This document shows, piece by piece, positions 42,993 to 52,064 of a stretch of 64,000 bases of DNA. This DNA is from Actinotignum schaalii_C. GTDB lineage: Bacteria; Actinomycetota; Actinomycetes; Actinomycetales; Actinomycetaceae. Location of the stretch: contig NZ_JAWUEL010000006.1 of assembly GCF_034119425.1 (NCBI RefSeq), forward strand, positions 30,085 to 94,084, in the 5' to 3' direction. Every line of letters starts with the position of its first letter. Position 1 is the first letter of the stretch. Under the pieces are notes generated by a model. The model did not search any database, was not told where the DNA came from, and was given only the letters and a program-made list of their open reading frames with translations. The position numbers and the translations under genes are program-made.

Positions 42993-43382
42993 CTAGAACA
43001 ACACCCAATCTCCCCGGGGCGGGGCCGAATCCGCCCACGCCACCAGCGCGGTATGCGCTTGGCGGCTCATGGCCATATCAATTTCTGTATGAGCATCCCC
43101 CACGCGAGCGGTGGCGATATCGTCACGCATTTTAACTAGGTTGATGCTCAGGGAACGCCGGTCGAGGCGCAGCGCCGGGCGCCACGATAAGGAGGCCACC
43201 CGGAACCATTCCAGCGCATCGGTGCGGAAAAACACCACTCCGGTATGCCAGCGGTGCTGCCGGCGTACTGCCGCCTGGGAGGACCCCCACTGGTTGAAGA
43301 GGTACCGCACCCGCGCCAGGAAGTAGATGAGGAGCGCGAGGAGAACCAGCACGACGATCAGTGCTACGCTTTGCCAGCTCAT
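42993..43382 (-). CDS. DUF2550 single-pass membrane protein
   Basis: A 129-residue protein of the actinobacterial DUF2550 family, whose gene usually sits directly after atpC. One membrane anchor (ALIVVLVLLALLIYFLARV, ~6-25) precedes a cytoplasmic domain with the family's HTGVVFFRTDALEWFRV and LRLDRRSL text. Function is unknown. I use the ATG at 43382 because the membrane segment follows at once; a longer frame to 43442 would overlap atpC. It lies 13 bp after atpC and directly abuts nucS. Confidence 0.9.
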   Translation of the reverse strand: MSWQSVALIVVLVLLALLIYFLARVRYLFNQWGSSQAAVRRQHRWHTGVVFFRTDALEWFRVASLSWRPALRLDRRSLSINLVKMRDDIATARVGDAHTEIDMAMSRQAHTALVAWADSAPPRGDWVLF

Positions 43383-43395
43383 TCGCGCTCTCCGC

Positions 43396-43671
43396 CTACT
43401 GCCCGTTGACCGACTGCTCGCTGACCGAATCGGCCACCACAATAACCTGGTTCGCGGTCACCGTGAGGAAGCCGGAGCCGGACATCGTGAAGCTGCGATC
43501 ACGCCCGTCCGCGCAGCCGCGCACCTCGACATTGCCTTCCGTGAGAAGAGCAACGAGCGGGGTGTGGTCCGTGAGGATACCCACCGAGCCTTCGGTGCCG
43601 GGCGCGGTCACCGATTCGGCATTCCCGCGCCACGCCAACTCCCGCTGGGAAACGATCTCAACGTCCAGCAT
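43396..43671 (-). CDS. atpC: ATP synthase F1 subunit epsilon (short form)
   Basis: A 91-residue epsilon subunit: MLDVEIVSQRELAWRG starts the N-terminal beta-sandwich, which is complete (GILTDHTPLVALL, GFLTVTANQVIVVAD). The C-terminal helical hairpin that regulates ATP hydrolysis in longer homologues is absent, so this form is rotor structure only. The ATG overlaps the atpD stop (TAATG). Confidence 0.95.
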   Translation of the reverse strand: MLDVEIVSQRELAWRGNAESVTAPGTEGSVGILTDHTPLVALLTEGNVEVRGCADGRDRSFTMSGSGFLTVTANQVIVVADSVSEQSVNGQ

Positions 43672-45131
43672 TATTCGCTCCGCAGTTCGTGGTACTTGCG
43701 TTCCAGATCCTCGATGCCTCCAATATTGAAGAAGGCCTGCTCGGGGACATGATCGTATTCGCCGTCGCAAATACGACGGAACGCTTCAACGGTTTCCGCA
43801 ACCGGAACGGTGGAGCCTTCCACACCGGTGAACTTCACCGCGGTGTACATATTCTGCGAGAGGAACTGCTGGATGCGGCGCGCGCGGGCGACGGTCAGGC
43901 GGTCTTCTTCGGAGAGTTCATCCACACCAAGGATGGAGATAATGTCCTGAAGCTCGCGGTTCTTCTGGAGGATTGCCTTGACCCGGGTCGCGACTTCGTA
44001 GTGCTGCTGGCCCACGATCTGCGGATCCAAAATACGCGAGGTCGAAGCGAGGGGATCCACCGCCGGGTAAATACCCATGGAGGCGATATCACGCGAAAGC
44101 TCGGTTGTTGCATCCAAGTGAGCGAAGGTGGTTGCCGGCGCCGGGTCGGTGTAATCGTCCGCGGGAACGTAAATGGCCTGCAGCGAGGTAATGGAATGCC
44201 CGCGCGTGGAGGTAATACGTTCCTGGAGCGCACCCATTTCATCGGCCAGGGTGGGCTGGTAGCCCACCGCGGAAGGCATGCGCCCGAGCAGGGTGGATAC
44301 TTCCGAACCGGCCTGGGTGAAGCGGAAGATGTTATCGATGAAGAGCAGCACGTCCTGGTTGGCGACATCGCGGAAGTACTCCGCCATGGTCAAACCGGAC
44401 AGCGCGATACGCAGGCGCACCCCCGGCGGCTCGTCCATCTGGCCGAAAACGAGGGCCGTCTTATCAAGAACCCCGGCTTCGTCCATTTCGTGGATGAGGT
44501 CGTTACCTTCACGGGTACGTTCGCCCACCCCGGCGAATACGGAAACGCCATCGTGGTCGAGGGCCACGCGCTGGATCATTTCCTGGATGAGGACCGTTTT
44601 ACCCACGCCCGCGCCGCCGAACAGGCCGATCTTGCCACCCTGCACGTACGGGGTGAGCAGATCGATAACCTTGAGGCCGGTCTGGAACATCTGAGTTTCC
44701 GGCTCGAGTTCGTCGAAAGCGGGAGCCTGACGGTGAATCGACCAGCGTTCCTTCACCTCGATCTCATCGGGAGAGACGTTGAGCGGTTCGCCCACGACGT
44801 TGAAGACGTGCCCGCGGGTCACGTCCCCGACCGGAACGGTGATGGGGGCACCGGTATCGATCACGACGGCGCCGCGCACCAGACCGTCCGTCGGCTTCAT
44901 CGCGATGGTGCGCACCACGTTATCACCCAGGTGCTGGGCCACTTCCAGGACCATCTCCTGCTCGATGACGCTTCCGTCACCGGCGGGGAGGGTAGCCGTG
45001 GTTTTCAGTGCGTTATTGATATCGGGAAGCGCGTCGGACGGAAATTCGACGTCGACGACGGCGCCAATGACCTGCGTAATCCGGCCGGTTGTGGCCAGGT
45101 CCGCGGTCTGCTCCTCTAGTTGTGCAGTCAT
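43671..45131 (-). CDS. atpD: ATP synthase F1 subunit beta
   Basis: The 486-residue catalytic subunit. Walker A GGAGVGKT at 172-179; GERTREGNDL with the catalytic-base glutamate; DNIFRFTQAGSEVS, the Walker B region; and MPSAVGYQPTLA. Length and order fit the family fully. Its start has AAGGAAC upstream, 29 bp after atpG. Part of the F1 head on the cytoplasmic membrane face. Confidence 0.98.
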   Translation of the reverse strand: MTAQLEEQTADLATTGRITQVIGAVVDVEFPSDALPDINNALKTTATLPAGDGSVIEQEMVLEVAQHLGDNVVRTIAMKPTDGLVRGAVVIDTGAPITVPVGDVTRGHVFNVVGEPLNVSPDEIEVKERWSIHRQAPAFDELEPETQMFQTGLKVIDLLTPYVQGGKIGLFGGAGVGKTVLIQEMIQRVALDHDGVSVFAGVGERTREGNDLIHEMDEAGVLDKTALVFGQMDEPPGVRLRIALSGLTMAEYFRDVANQDVLLFIDNIFRFTQAGSEVSTLLGRMPSAVGYQPTLADEMGALQERITSTRGHSITSLQAIYVPADDYTDPAPATTFAHLDATTELSRDIASMGIYPAVDPLASTSRILDPQIVGQQHYEVATRVKAILQKNRELQDIISILGVDELSEEDRLTVARARRIQQFLSQNMYTAVKFTGVEGSTVPVAETVEAFRRICDGEYDHVPEQAFFNIGGIEDLERKYHELRSE

Positions 45132-45160
45132 AGTGTGTTCCTTATCCGTTACGAAGCGCG

Positions 45161-46093
45161 TTATCCGTTACTTAGGGCATCGGCACCGGAGACGATTTCA
45201 GTGATCTCGGTGGTGATCTCAGCCTGGCGCGCGTTATTGGCGAGCCGGGTGTACTTCTCAATAAGTTCAGCAGCGTTATCGGTAGCCGCGTGCATCGCCT
45301 GCTGACGCGAGGCGAGTTCGGAAGCCGCCGCCATGAGAAGAATCGAGGAAATACGTTTGCGAACATACATGGGCACAAGCGCTTCGAAAACGTCGTGTGC
45401 CGAGGGTTCGAAATCGTAAAGCGGTTCGGTTTCTTCCGTGCCGCCGCCCGAGAATTCCGATCCGGTATCCTCCAAATCGCCTTCCCCGTAGTCAACAATG
45501 GCTAGCGGAAGCATATGGCGCACCTGCACCACCTGGCTCACCATCGATTCGAAACGGGTGTAAACCACGTGGACTTCGGCGACGCCGCCTTCGTCCGGCG
45601 GAGCGGTGAAAGCCTCGAGGAGGGTGCGCGCGATTTCATCGGATTGCTCCGGATCGGGCTTATCCGAGGTGCCACTCCACTCCCCGGCGATATTCACCCC
45701 GCGGAACTTGAAGTACTGCAGGCCGCGCCGCCCGGTCACGTAGAGCACCGGATCCTTACCTTCGGCGCGCAGATTCTCCACGGTGCGTTCCGCTTCGCGC
45801 AACACGTTGGCGGAATAAGCTCCCGCCATGCCGCGATCGGAGGTCACCACGAGCACCGCCACCCGATTGGTATCGGTACGCTCGCGCATCAGCGGGTGCT
45901 GGGCGTCAAAATCGTGGCGCCCCACCAGCCCGAGCGCGCGGGTTACCGCCCGCGCGTAAGGGTCCAGTTCCTGCGCTTCCCGGCGCGCCGAGCCGATACG
46001 CGAGGCCGCAATGAGCTCCATCGCGCGGAACACCTTTTGCAGGGTGCTCGTCGCACGAATTTTGCTCTTGTAAATCCTCTGTTCGCCGGCCAT
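45161..46093 (-). CDS. atpG: ATP synthase F1 subunit gamma
   Basis: The 310-residue central rotor shaft. The N-terminal helix IRATSTLQKVFRAMELIAASRI and the C-terminal NNARQAEITTEITEIVSGADAL form the coiled coil inside the alpha3beta3 ring. The middle holds TSDRGMAGAYSANV, conserved in gamma. A Gly/Glu-rich insertion around residues 208-228 (GEGDLEDTGSEFSGGG) is typical of actinobacterial gamma subunits, which carry a lineage-specific loop. The ATG lies 3 bp from the atpA stop. Confidence 0.97.
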   Translation of the reverse strand: MAGEQRIYKSKIRATSTLQKVFRAMELIAASRIGSARREAQELDPYARAVTRALGLVGRHDFDAQHPLMRERTDTNRVAVLVVTSDRGMAGAYSANVLREAERTVENLRAEGKDPVLYVTGRRGLQYFKFRGVNIAGEWSGTSDKPDPEQSDEIARTLLEAFTAPPDEGGVAEVHVVYTRFESMVSQVVQVRHMLPLAIVDYGEGDLEDTGSEFSGGGTEETEPLYDFEPSAHDVFEALVPMYVRKRISSILLMAAASELASRQQAMHAATDNAAELIEKYTRLANNARQAEITTEITEIVSGADALSNG

Positions 46094-46096
46094 CGA

Positions 46097-47722
46097 TTAA
46101 CCCTTCGTCGGCCGCGCGAGAGTTTCACGGGCCTGCTCGGCCGGGACATCCTCTTCCCCACCCGCGGGCAGGTTTTCGGCAGTGCGGTAGGACTCCGTGA
46201 AGGCACTTACCGTGGCTTCCAGTTCGGCTTCGAGATCCTTATCCATCTCACCGGTCGAGGCAATGGTTTCCAGCACCGAGGAGTTGTGACGCACGTAGTC
46301 GAGCATGCGGGCTTCCCAATCGTGTACCTTCTCCACCGGGACATCATCGAGATATCCCTTCGAGCCGGCCCACACCGAGACCACCTGTTCCTCAATGGGG
46401 TACGGGGTGTACTGCGGCTGCTTAAGCAGTTCCATGAGGCGCTCACCGCGGGTGAGCTGCTGGCGGGTGGCAGGGTCAAGATCGGAAGCGAACATAGCGA
46501 AGGCCGCCTGGGAGCGGTACTGCGCCAGGGTGATCTTCAGGGTACCGGCAACCTTCTTCATGGCCTTGATCTGCGCGTCGCCGCCCACGCGGGACACCGA
46601 AATACCCACGTCCACGGCCGGGCGCTGATTGGAGTTGAAGAGGTCAGACTGCAAGAAGATCTGGCCGTCGGTAATGGAAATAACGTTGGTCGGAATATAA
46701 GCCGACACGTCGTTCGCCTTGGTTTCCACAATCGGAAGGCCGGTCATAGAACCCCCGCCCAGCTCATCGGAGAGCTTGGCGCAGCGTTCCAGCAGGCGCG
46801 AATGCAGGTAGAAAACGTCGCCCGGGTAGGCTTCACGCCCCGGCGGGCGGCGCAGCAGCAGGGACACGGCACGGTAGGCTTCGGCCTGCTTGGACAGGTC
46901 GTCAAAGACGATAAGCACGTGCTTGCCTTCGTACATCCAGTGCTGGCCGATGGCCGAACCGGTGTAGGGAGCCAGGTATTTGAAGCCCGCGGGATCGGAT
47001 GCCGGGGAAGCCACGATGGTGGTGTACTCCAGCGCGCCGTAGCGGGCCAGGGTGCCGCGCACCGAAGCGATGGTGGAACCCTTCTGGCCGATGGCCACGT
47101 AAATGCAGCGCACCTGCTTGGAAGGATCCCCGGTTTCCCAGTTCTTGCGCTGGTTGAGGATGGTGTCAATCGCGAGGGCGGTTTTACCTGTCTGGCGGTC
47201 TCCAATAATGAGCTGGCGCTGCCCGCGCCCGATCGGGGTCATTGAGTCAATCGCCTTGATACCGGTTTCTAGCGGTTCGTGCACCGACTTACGCATCATT
47301 ACGCCGGGAGCCTGCAGCTCCAGGGCACGCCGGCCGCTGAGATTTTCAATTTCGCCCAGGCCGTCAATCGGCTTGCCGAGCGGGTCCACCGTGCGGCCGA
47401 GGTATCCGTCGCCCACCGGGACGGAGAGCACCTCACCGGTGCGGCGCACTTCCTGGCCTTCTTCAATATTGGAGAAGTCACCGAGAACCACGACGCCGAT
47501 TTCCCGCTCTTCCAAGTTCATCGCCAGTCCGCGGGTGCCATCCTCGAAAACGAGAAGTTCATTGGCCATCGCACCGGGCAGGCCGGCCACGCGGGCGATG
47601 CCGTCCGCCGTCATGGTGACGTGACCAACTTGCTCACTCTCGGACTGCTCCGGCGTGTAGCTACGCACGAAGTTATCGAGCGCTGCCCGAATCTCTTCGG
47701 GCTGGATTGTCAGATCAGCCAT
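46097..47722 (-). CDS. atpA: ATP synthase F1 subunit alpha
   Basis: The 541-residue non-catalytic nucleotide-binding subunit. Walker A GDRQTGKT at 174-181, PIGRGQRQLIIGDRQTGKT context, and the SISDGQIF-type ITDGQIFLQSDLF segment plus the arginine-finger region (NVGISVSRVGG-like VDVGISVSRVGGDAQ). The C-terminus is extended by ~25 residues (ENLPAGGEEDVPAEQ), as in mycobacteria, where this tail damps ATP hydrolysis; whether it does so here is inference. AAGGAAAAAGA precedes the ATG. Confidence 0.98.
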   Translation of the reverse strand: MADLTIQPEEIRAALDNFVRSYTPEQSESEQVGHVTMTADGIARVAGLPGAMANELLVFEDGTRGLAMNLEEREIGVVVLGDFSNIEEGQEVRRTGEVLSVPVGDGYLGRTVDPLGKPIDGLGEIENLSGRRALELQAPGVMMRKSVHEPLETGIKAIDSMTPIGRGQRQLIIGDRQTGKTALAIDTILNQRKNWETGDPSKQVRCIYVAIGQKGSTIASVRGTLARYGALEYTTIVASPASDPAGFKYLAPYTGSAIGQHWMYEGKHVLIVFDDLSKQAEAYRAVSLLLRRPPGREAYPGDVFYLHSRLLERCAKLSDELGGGSMTGLPIVETKANDVSAYIPTNVISITDGQIFLQSDLFNSNQRPAVDVGISVSRVGGDAQIKAMKKVAGTLKITLAQYRSQAAFAMFASDLDPATRQQLTRGERLMELLKQPQYTPYPIEEQVVSVWAGSKGYLDDVPVEKVHDWEARMLDYVRHNSSVLETIASTGEMDKDLEAELEATVSAFTESYRTAENLPAGGEEDVPAEQARETLARPTKG

Positions 47723-47731
47723 TCTTTTTCC

Positions 47732-48571
47732 TTACCTGTTGCTCGCCGGTGCCGCCGGCATGGCCGCGACTTTATCGCGTACATCTTTAATTCTGGACTG
47801 CAGCGTCGCGTCAATGACATCCGAACCGTGCTGGATACGCATACCGCCCACCACAGCCGGATCTACCGAGACGTGGATGGAAACTTCGGTTCCGTACATC
47901 GCGGTCAGGGCGCGCTGGAGGCGTTCTTCTTGCGTTGCCGTGAGCGGCTGGGCTACCAGCACCGATACTCCGGAAACTTCACCCAACTCAGCTGCCTGGG
48001 CCGCGTACTCCATGAGTGACGCGGCCAGGGTCATCTCCCGTACTCGCGCGAGGGCGCGGTGCGCGAGCACCCGGGTTTCCTCCTGGATATTCGGAACCAC
48101 ACGATCAAAGAGCGCGGCGCGTTCCTCCGCGGAGTATTCCTCGCGGGAGAGCGTGATGCGTAGCTCGGGAGTTTCTTTAAGGGTACGCATAAGCTGGTAG
48201 AGCTCATCTTCGACGCCGGAGAGCACCCCGGCACCACGCGCCCGCACCAGCACGGCGTGTGCGCCGAGAGTATCCACGGTCGTGACGAGATCAGCGTCCT
48301 CCGTCCACGTCCGCCCCGCTACCGCGCGCAGCACCGTAAGAACCGGTGCGCTCACGTGGGCGGCGAAAATGGCACCTGCCAGGCTTTCCCGTGCCGCCCC
48401 AGCCCGGGTGGTATCCGCGAGGGCTCCACGCAGGGAGGGAGAGGCATTGATGGCGTCTGCAGCGGCGAAAAGTTCGCGCGCCAAGTCAATTTCCCGGCCG
48501 GGATGTTCCTGAAGCAGCGCGTCCCACTCGGCGGTGACCGCGACGGCGGATTGCTTACTCGTGGACCGCAT
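47732..48571 (-). CDS. atpH: ATP synthase F1 subunit delta (long form)
   Basis: A 279-residue stator subunit, about 100 residues longer than the E. coli protein, as usual for actinobacteria. The conserved C-terminal part contains ELGEVSGVSVLVAQPLTATQEERL and VDPAVVGGMRIQHGSDVIDAT, the family signature. The ATG overlaps the atpF stop (TAATG), so it is translationally coupled. It joins the F1 crown to the peripheral stalk. Unlike in mycobacteria it is not fused to a b-type subunit. Confidence 0.95.
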   Translation of the reverse strand: MRSTSKQSAVAVTAEWDALLQEHPGREIDLARELFAAADAINASPSLRGALADTTRAGAARESLAGAIFAAHVSAPVLTVLRAVAGRTWTEDADLVTTVDTLGAHAVLVRARGAGVLSGVEDELYQLMRTLKETPELRITLSREEYSAEERAALFDRVVPNIQEETRVLAHRALARVREMTLAASLMEYAAQAAELGEVSGVSVLVAQPLTATQEERLQRALTAMYGTEVSIHVSVDPAVVGGMRIQHGSDVIDATLQSRIKDVRDKVAAMPAAPASNR

Positions 48572-49101
48572 TACGCCCCCGCTCGCACCTGCTCCTCGAG
48601 ATTATCGAGGAACGAATCGACAACGCCCTGATTTACACTCGGATCGAGGCGAATCTGCTCACCCACGATACGACCGGCCAGCTGCGAAGCCATGGTACCC
48701 AGATCCGCGCGGAGAATCCGCGCGGCGGCATCGGTATCAGCCTTAATCTGAACCTGGGCCGCGGCGGAAATGCGCCGCGCTTCTTCACCGGCTTCCCGGC
48801 GCGCACGCTCGATAATATCGGAGGCATTGGACTGTGCCTGGGCGCGGATATCCGCGGCTTCGCGCACCGCGGCATCCTTTTCGGACTGGATAGTGGCACG
48901 TTCCTGAGCCACTTCCTCGCGGGCACGCTCGGCAGCGAGCAAACCTTCTTCGATTTTCTCCCGCCGCTCATCGAGCATCTTCGTCAACGTAGGCCAGGCG
49001 AATTTATACACCGCGATGGCGACGATGAGGAAAGATACCGTGCCCCACAGCAGATCCGGGATGGCCGGAATAATAACACTGTGTTCTTCAGCGAGATACA
49101 T
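48571..49101 (-). CDS. atpF: ATP synthase F0 subunit b
   Basis: A 176-residue peripheral-stalk subunit: one N-terminal membrane helix (IPDLLWGTVSFLIVAIAVYKFAWP, read as two parts) followed by a long Ala/Glu/Arg amphipathic helix (RREKIEEGLLAAERAREE; SNASDIIERARREAGEE) that dimerises. It starts 3 bp after atpE. Confidence 0.96.
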   Translation of the reverse strand: MYLAEEHSVIIPAIPDLLWGTVSFLIVAIAVYKFAWPTLTKMLDERREKIEEGLLAAERAREEVAQERATIQSEKDAAVREAADIRAQAQSNASDIIERARREAGEEARRISAAAQVQIKADTDAAARILRADLGTMASQLAGRIVGEQIRLDPSVNQGVVDSFLDNLEEQVRAGA

Positions 49102-49104
49102 TGC

Positions 49105-49323
49105 TTAAGCTCCGAACACGAAGCCCGCGGCGAAGCCGATCAGGCCGAGTGCTTCGGTAAAGGCGATGGACAGGAACATATTGACACGCAGGTAGCCACG
49201 GATCTCGGGCTGGCGTGCGGTAGCTTCCTGGTTCTTCGCACCAATGAGGCCGACGCCGATGCCGGGGCCGATGGCCGCGAGACCGTAACCGATGGTCGCG
49301 AGAACTGCTGCAGATCCAGTCAT
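49105..49323 (-). CDS. atpE: ATP synthase F0 subunit c
   Basis: A 72-residue proteolipid hairpin. The first helix has the glycine-rich packing motif IGPGIGVGLIGAKN, the loop is ARQPE, and the ion-binding carboxylate is E57 in FTEALGLIG. The residue after the carboxylate is Ala and no sodium-ligand pattern is seen, so protons are the likely coupling ion. AAAAGGAC precedes the ATG at 49323; a longer frame to 49416 is not credible. Confidence 0.96.
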   Translation of the reverse strand: MTGSAAVLATIGYGLAAIGPGIGVGLIGAKNQEATARQPEIRGYLRVNMFLSIAFTEALGLIGFAAGFVFGA

Positions 49324-49346
49324 GGGATTGTCCTTTTCTTGTTGTT

Positions 49347-50165
49347 TTAGTGGGCGGAAATAGAAAGTTGGATATACGCGGCGGTGAGCAGGGCGAAGAT
49401 ATACGCCTGCAGGCACGCCACGAAAAGTTCAAAGACGGTGAAGAGGATACCGGCCACCAGAGTAACCGTACCCAGGCCAATGCCGAGGCCCCCGCCCATG
49501 GAGAAGTAGAGCGCGTGGGTACCCAGGAAGCAAAGCACGAGCAACATGTGCCCGGAAAGCATATTGGCCAACAGACGAACCGTCAGTGTGACGGGCCGAA
49601 TGATGAAAGTAGAGAGCAACTCAATGGGCGTCATGATGATGTAAATCGGCCAGGGCACCCCGGGCGGGAAGAGCTGTTCCTTGAAGAAGGTACCCGCCCC
49701 GCGTTCTTTCATACCCGCAATAATGAAGGCCACGTACGCCACCACGGCGTAAATGAGCGGCATACCAATAACCGACGTACCCGCGAGCTGCAAGCCCGGG
49801 ATGACGCCGGTCAGGTTCATAAAGAGAGTACCGAGGAAAATGGTAGCGAGCAGGGGCTGGTACTTCCGTGCCTGCCCTTCAAGAATTTCTTCACCGATCT
49901 GCACCCGCGAGAAGTCCAGCAAGGATTCCAACGCGGCCTGCGCGCGGCCCGGAATGAGCTTGGCGCGCTTGGCGTAGATAACGCAGAAAACCAGAAGAAC
50001 TAAAGCCGCAAGAAGACGAATCACCATCACGCGATTCATCTCAAATGGCGTGCCGGCGAAGAAGATGGGGGCGGGGAAGAATTCCTCAACTCCCGGGGCG
50101 TGGAACCCGTCGTTCTCCATCGGCAGGCCGAGCATGCTCAGATTCGCGAACGAACCGACTGCCAT
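49347..50165 (-). CDS. atpB: ATP synthase F0 subunit a
   Basis: A 272-residue membrane subunit forming the proton half-channels. The essential arginine is R197 in TVRLLANMLSGH; MNLTGVIPG and the terminal FELFVACLQAYIFALLTAAYI with the conserved Glu and Gln are typical. It starts the main atp transcript behind a promoter at 50230-50257, about 65-90 bp upstream of the ATG. Confidence 0.97.
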   Translation of the reverse strand: MAVGSFANLSMLGLPMENDGFHAPGVEEFFPAPIFFAGTPFEMNRVMVIRLLAALVLLVFCVIYAKRAKLIPGRAQAALESLLDFSRVQIGEEILEGQARKYQPLLATIFLGTLFMNLTGVIPGLQLAGTSVIGMPLIYAVVAYVAFIIAGMKERGAGTFFKEQLFPPGVPWPIYIIMTPIELLSTFIIRPVTLTVRLLANMLSGHMLLVLCFLGTHALYFSMGGGLGIGLGTVTLVAGILFTVFELFVACLQAYIFALLTAAYIQLSISAH

Positions 50166-50229
50166 GCGCTCACCCTCTCCATCGAATCTTTCCGCGGCGG
50201 GAACCCCGCCTGAACGGCACTGCTAACTT

Positions 50230-50257
50230 ATCTTAGCGTGGAAATCACAATTGTCAT
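50230..50257 (-). promoter_or_regulatory. Promoter of the atpBEFHAGDC operon
   Basis: On the minus strand ATGACA (50257-50252), 16-bp spacer, TAAGAT (50235-50230), with an untranslated leader of about 58 nt before atpB and a GAGAGG ribosome site. The 220-bp gap after atpI supports a separate promoter here. Confidence 0.55.
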
Positions 50258-50385
50258 CACCGCACGGCCTTGAACTTCGCCGCCGTGAACAGTGGTCTAC
50301 GTTACTCTTGCCGCCTCTGCACAGCTAGGACTTAGCGCCCTGGTCCCGAAAGCGTACGCGCGGCACCGCCCCAGGTGAACCGGAC

Positions 50386-50805
50386 TCACGGTGCGGCTGC
50401 GCGCAGATCGGCGCGCAGCACCACCCAGGATTGCAGCGCGAGCACGCAGATAATGAGCCCGGCAAGTGCCAGCGCCGCGGTTCCCACCGGCGCGCTCGTG
50501 AGGGCTCGCATTGCCCCGAGTCCCCCGAAGACCACCGCGAGTTTGACCGCGTAGCCGCCCAGGGCCCATCCGGCCCCGCCGGGCAGGTAGCCCGCACTAG
50601 CCCAGGTGACCGCCTGGAGTATCAGCGCAATAAGGGTGGCCCAGCCCACGGCGCAGGCGTGCTCGCCCTGGCCGGCAAGCAGGCACCCTGCCACCCCGAT
50701 TATTCCGACGACGACGCAACCGAGTGTTGCGCTCAGCTGGGCACGGCGCAGCAATCGCCCGGCGCCTCCGCTCGGGGCAGCTCGCCACCCGGATTGGGCT
50801 CTCAT
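50386..50805 (-). CDS. atpI: AtpI-like small membrane protein
   Basis: A 139-residue protein with about four hydrophobic segments, in the position of atpI at the head of the ATP synthase cluster. LGGYAVKLAVVFGGL matches the family's conserved K-containing helix. AtpI/UncI proteins help assemble the c-ring or transport Mg2+; sequence conservation is low, so position is part of the evidence. The ATG has a strong GGAGGAGG and overlaps the wecA stop (ATGA). Confidence 0.8.
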   Translation of the reverse strand: MRAQSGWRAAPSGGAGRLLRRAQLSATLGCVVVGIIGVAGCLLAGQGEHACAVGWATLIALILQAVTWASAGYLPGGAGWALGGYAVKLAVVFGGLGAMRALTSAPVGTAALALAGLIICVLALQSWVVLRADLRAAAP

Positions 50806-51986
50806 GATGCCTCCTCCGCTTCCCGCACCGGCTCCACTTCGGAAATGGGCGCATCTCCGGCATTCTCCTCCGGAATGCGCTCCCCGCGCGCTGCCGAGCT
50901 GCGCCGTCGCCCGAACATCCCGAAGGTGACCACGCAACCGAGCACCACCCCGGCCGCGCCAATCAGGGCGACGTGCCGGGCGGGTAACACAATAAGCAAA
51001 ATGCAGGTGAATGAAAAAATGGCCGTCCACAAATAGAGGATGAGCACGGTGCCGGTATGCGAATGCCCCAGGCGCAGCAGGCGGTGGTGAAGGTGACCGG
51101 CGTCGGCGTGGAAAGGAGACTGCCCGCGGGCCAGGCGGCGGGTGACGGCCCAGATGAAATCAGAGAGCGGCAGCACCACCACGGCGAGGGCCAGCAGCAG
51201 CGGCAGATATGCCGGGAGCGCGTAGCCGAGGGAGGTCGATTGCGGGTCGATCTGCCCGGTGACCTGGATTGCGGAGGCGGCCAGCACCATGCCGAGCATG
51301 AGCGCCCCCGAATCACCCATAAAGATACGGGCCGGATGGAAATTATGCGGCAGGATACCCGCGCACATCCCCACCGTGGCCGCCGCGGCCGCGCAGGCCA
51401 CCGACGTGTAATCTCCCGGGGTGGCATTGCGGGTAAGAATATAGGAATAAATAAAGAAAGCCAGGGATGCAATGCCCACGATCCCGGCGGCCAGCCCGTC
51501 CAGGCCGTCCATGAAGTTCACGGCATTCACCGTGATGACCACCATGAGGATGGTAAAGAAAATCGAAAGGCGAGTGGAGCCCACAGTCAGGCCCATAAAG
51601 GGCAGCGTGACGAATTGGACGCCCTGCCAGGCCATGACCCCGGCGGCCAGCACCTCGCCGGCCAGTTTCGTCATCCAATCCAGTTCCCAGATATCGTCGA
51701 TGGCACCCACCAGGCACATGAGCCCGGCGCCCAGCCAGATCGCCCAGGCTTGCGAGGCGGACCCGAGCACCCGATGCAGGTAGGGGATCTGAGAGGCGAT
51801 AGCGAAAGAAGCCGAAAAGCCCAGGAACATGGCCACTCCGCCCAGCCGCGGGATAGGCACGGTGTGGATATCGCGTTCGCGCACCTGTGTCATGGCACCC
51901 ACGCGTAGCGCCAGGCGCAGAATCGCGGGGACGAGGAAGTAGGTGATGGCGCAGCTGAGCACCATCATGAGCAAGTAGACGCGCAT
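50802..51986 (-). CDS. wecA: WecA/TagO-type undecaprenyl-phosphate sugar-1-phosphate transferase
   Basis: A 394-residue integral membrane enzyme of the MraY/WecA family with ~11 helices. It transfers an amino-sugar-1-phosphate, probably GlcNAc-1-P, from UDP-sugar to a polyprenyl phosphate, the first step of wall-polymer or arabinogalactan-linker synthesis. Motifs: IHTVPIPRLGGVAMF (41-54), GAIDDIWELD with D97-D98, NFMDGLDGLAAG (157-168), FMGDSGALMLG, and the cytoplasmic HADAGHLHHRLL that separates WecA-like enzymes from MraY. The last ~50 residues are charged and disordered. GGTAAGGAG precedes the ATG. Position just upstream of atpI is conserved in mycobacteria. Confidence 0.93.
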   Translation of the reverse strand: MRVYLLMMVLSCAITYFLVPAILRLALRVGAMTQVRERDIHTVPIPRLGGVAMFLGFSASFAIASQIPYLHRVLGSASQAWAIWLGAGLMCLVGAIDDIWELDWMTKLAGEVLAAGVMAWQGVQFVTLPFMGLTVGSTRLSIFFTILMVVITVNAVNFMDGLDGLAAGIVGIASLAFFIYSYILTRNATPGDYTSVACAAAAATVGMCAGILPHNFHPARIFMGDSGALMLGMVLAASAIQVTGQIDPQSTSLGYALPAYLPLLLALAVVVLPLSDFIWAVTRRLARGQSPFHADAGHLHHRLLRLGHSHTGTVLILYLWTAIFSFTCILLIVLPARHVALIGAAGVVLGCVVTFGMFGRRRSSAARGERIPEENAGDAPISEVEPVREAEEAS

Positions 51987-52064
51987 GCTCTCTCCTTACC
52001 TTGACCGCTGCCGTTCAGTCTAGCCGGCCCGGCTCCTGCATCAGTGCGCCGCCGCCGAACCGCT

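Noticed and set aside
43689..45119. 476-codon plus-strand frame opposite atpD
   Set aside because: Exact shadow of the highly conserved beta subunit; no independent signal or ribosome site.
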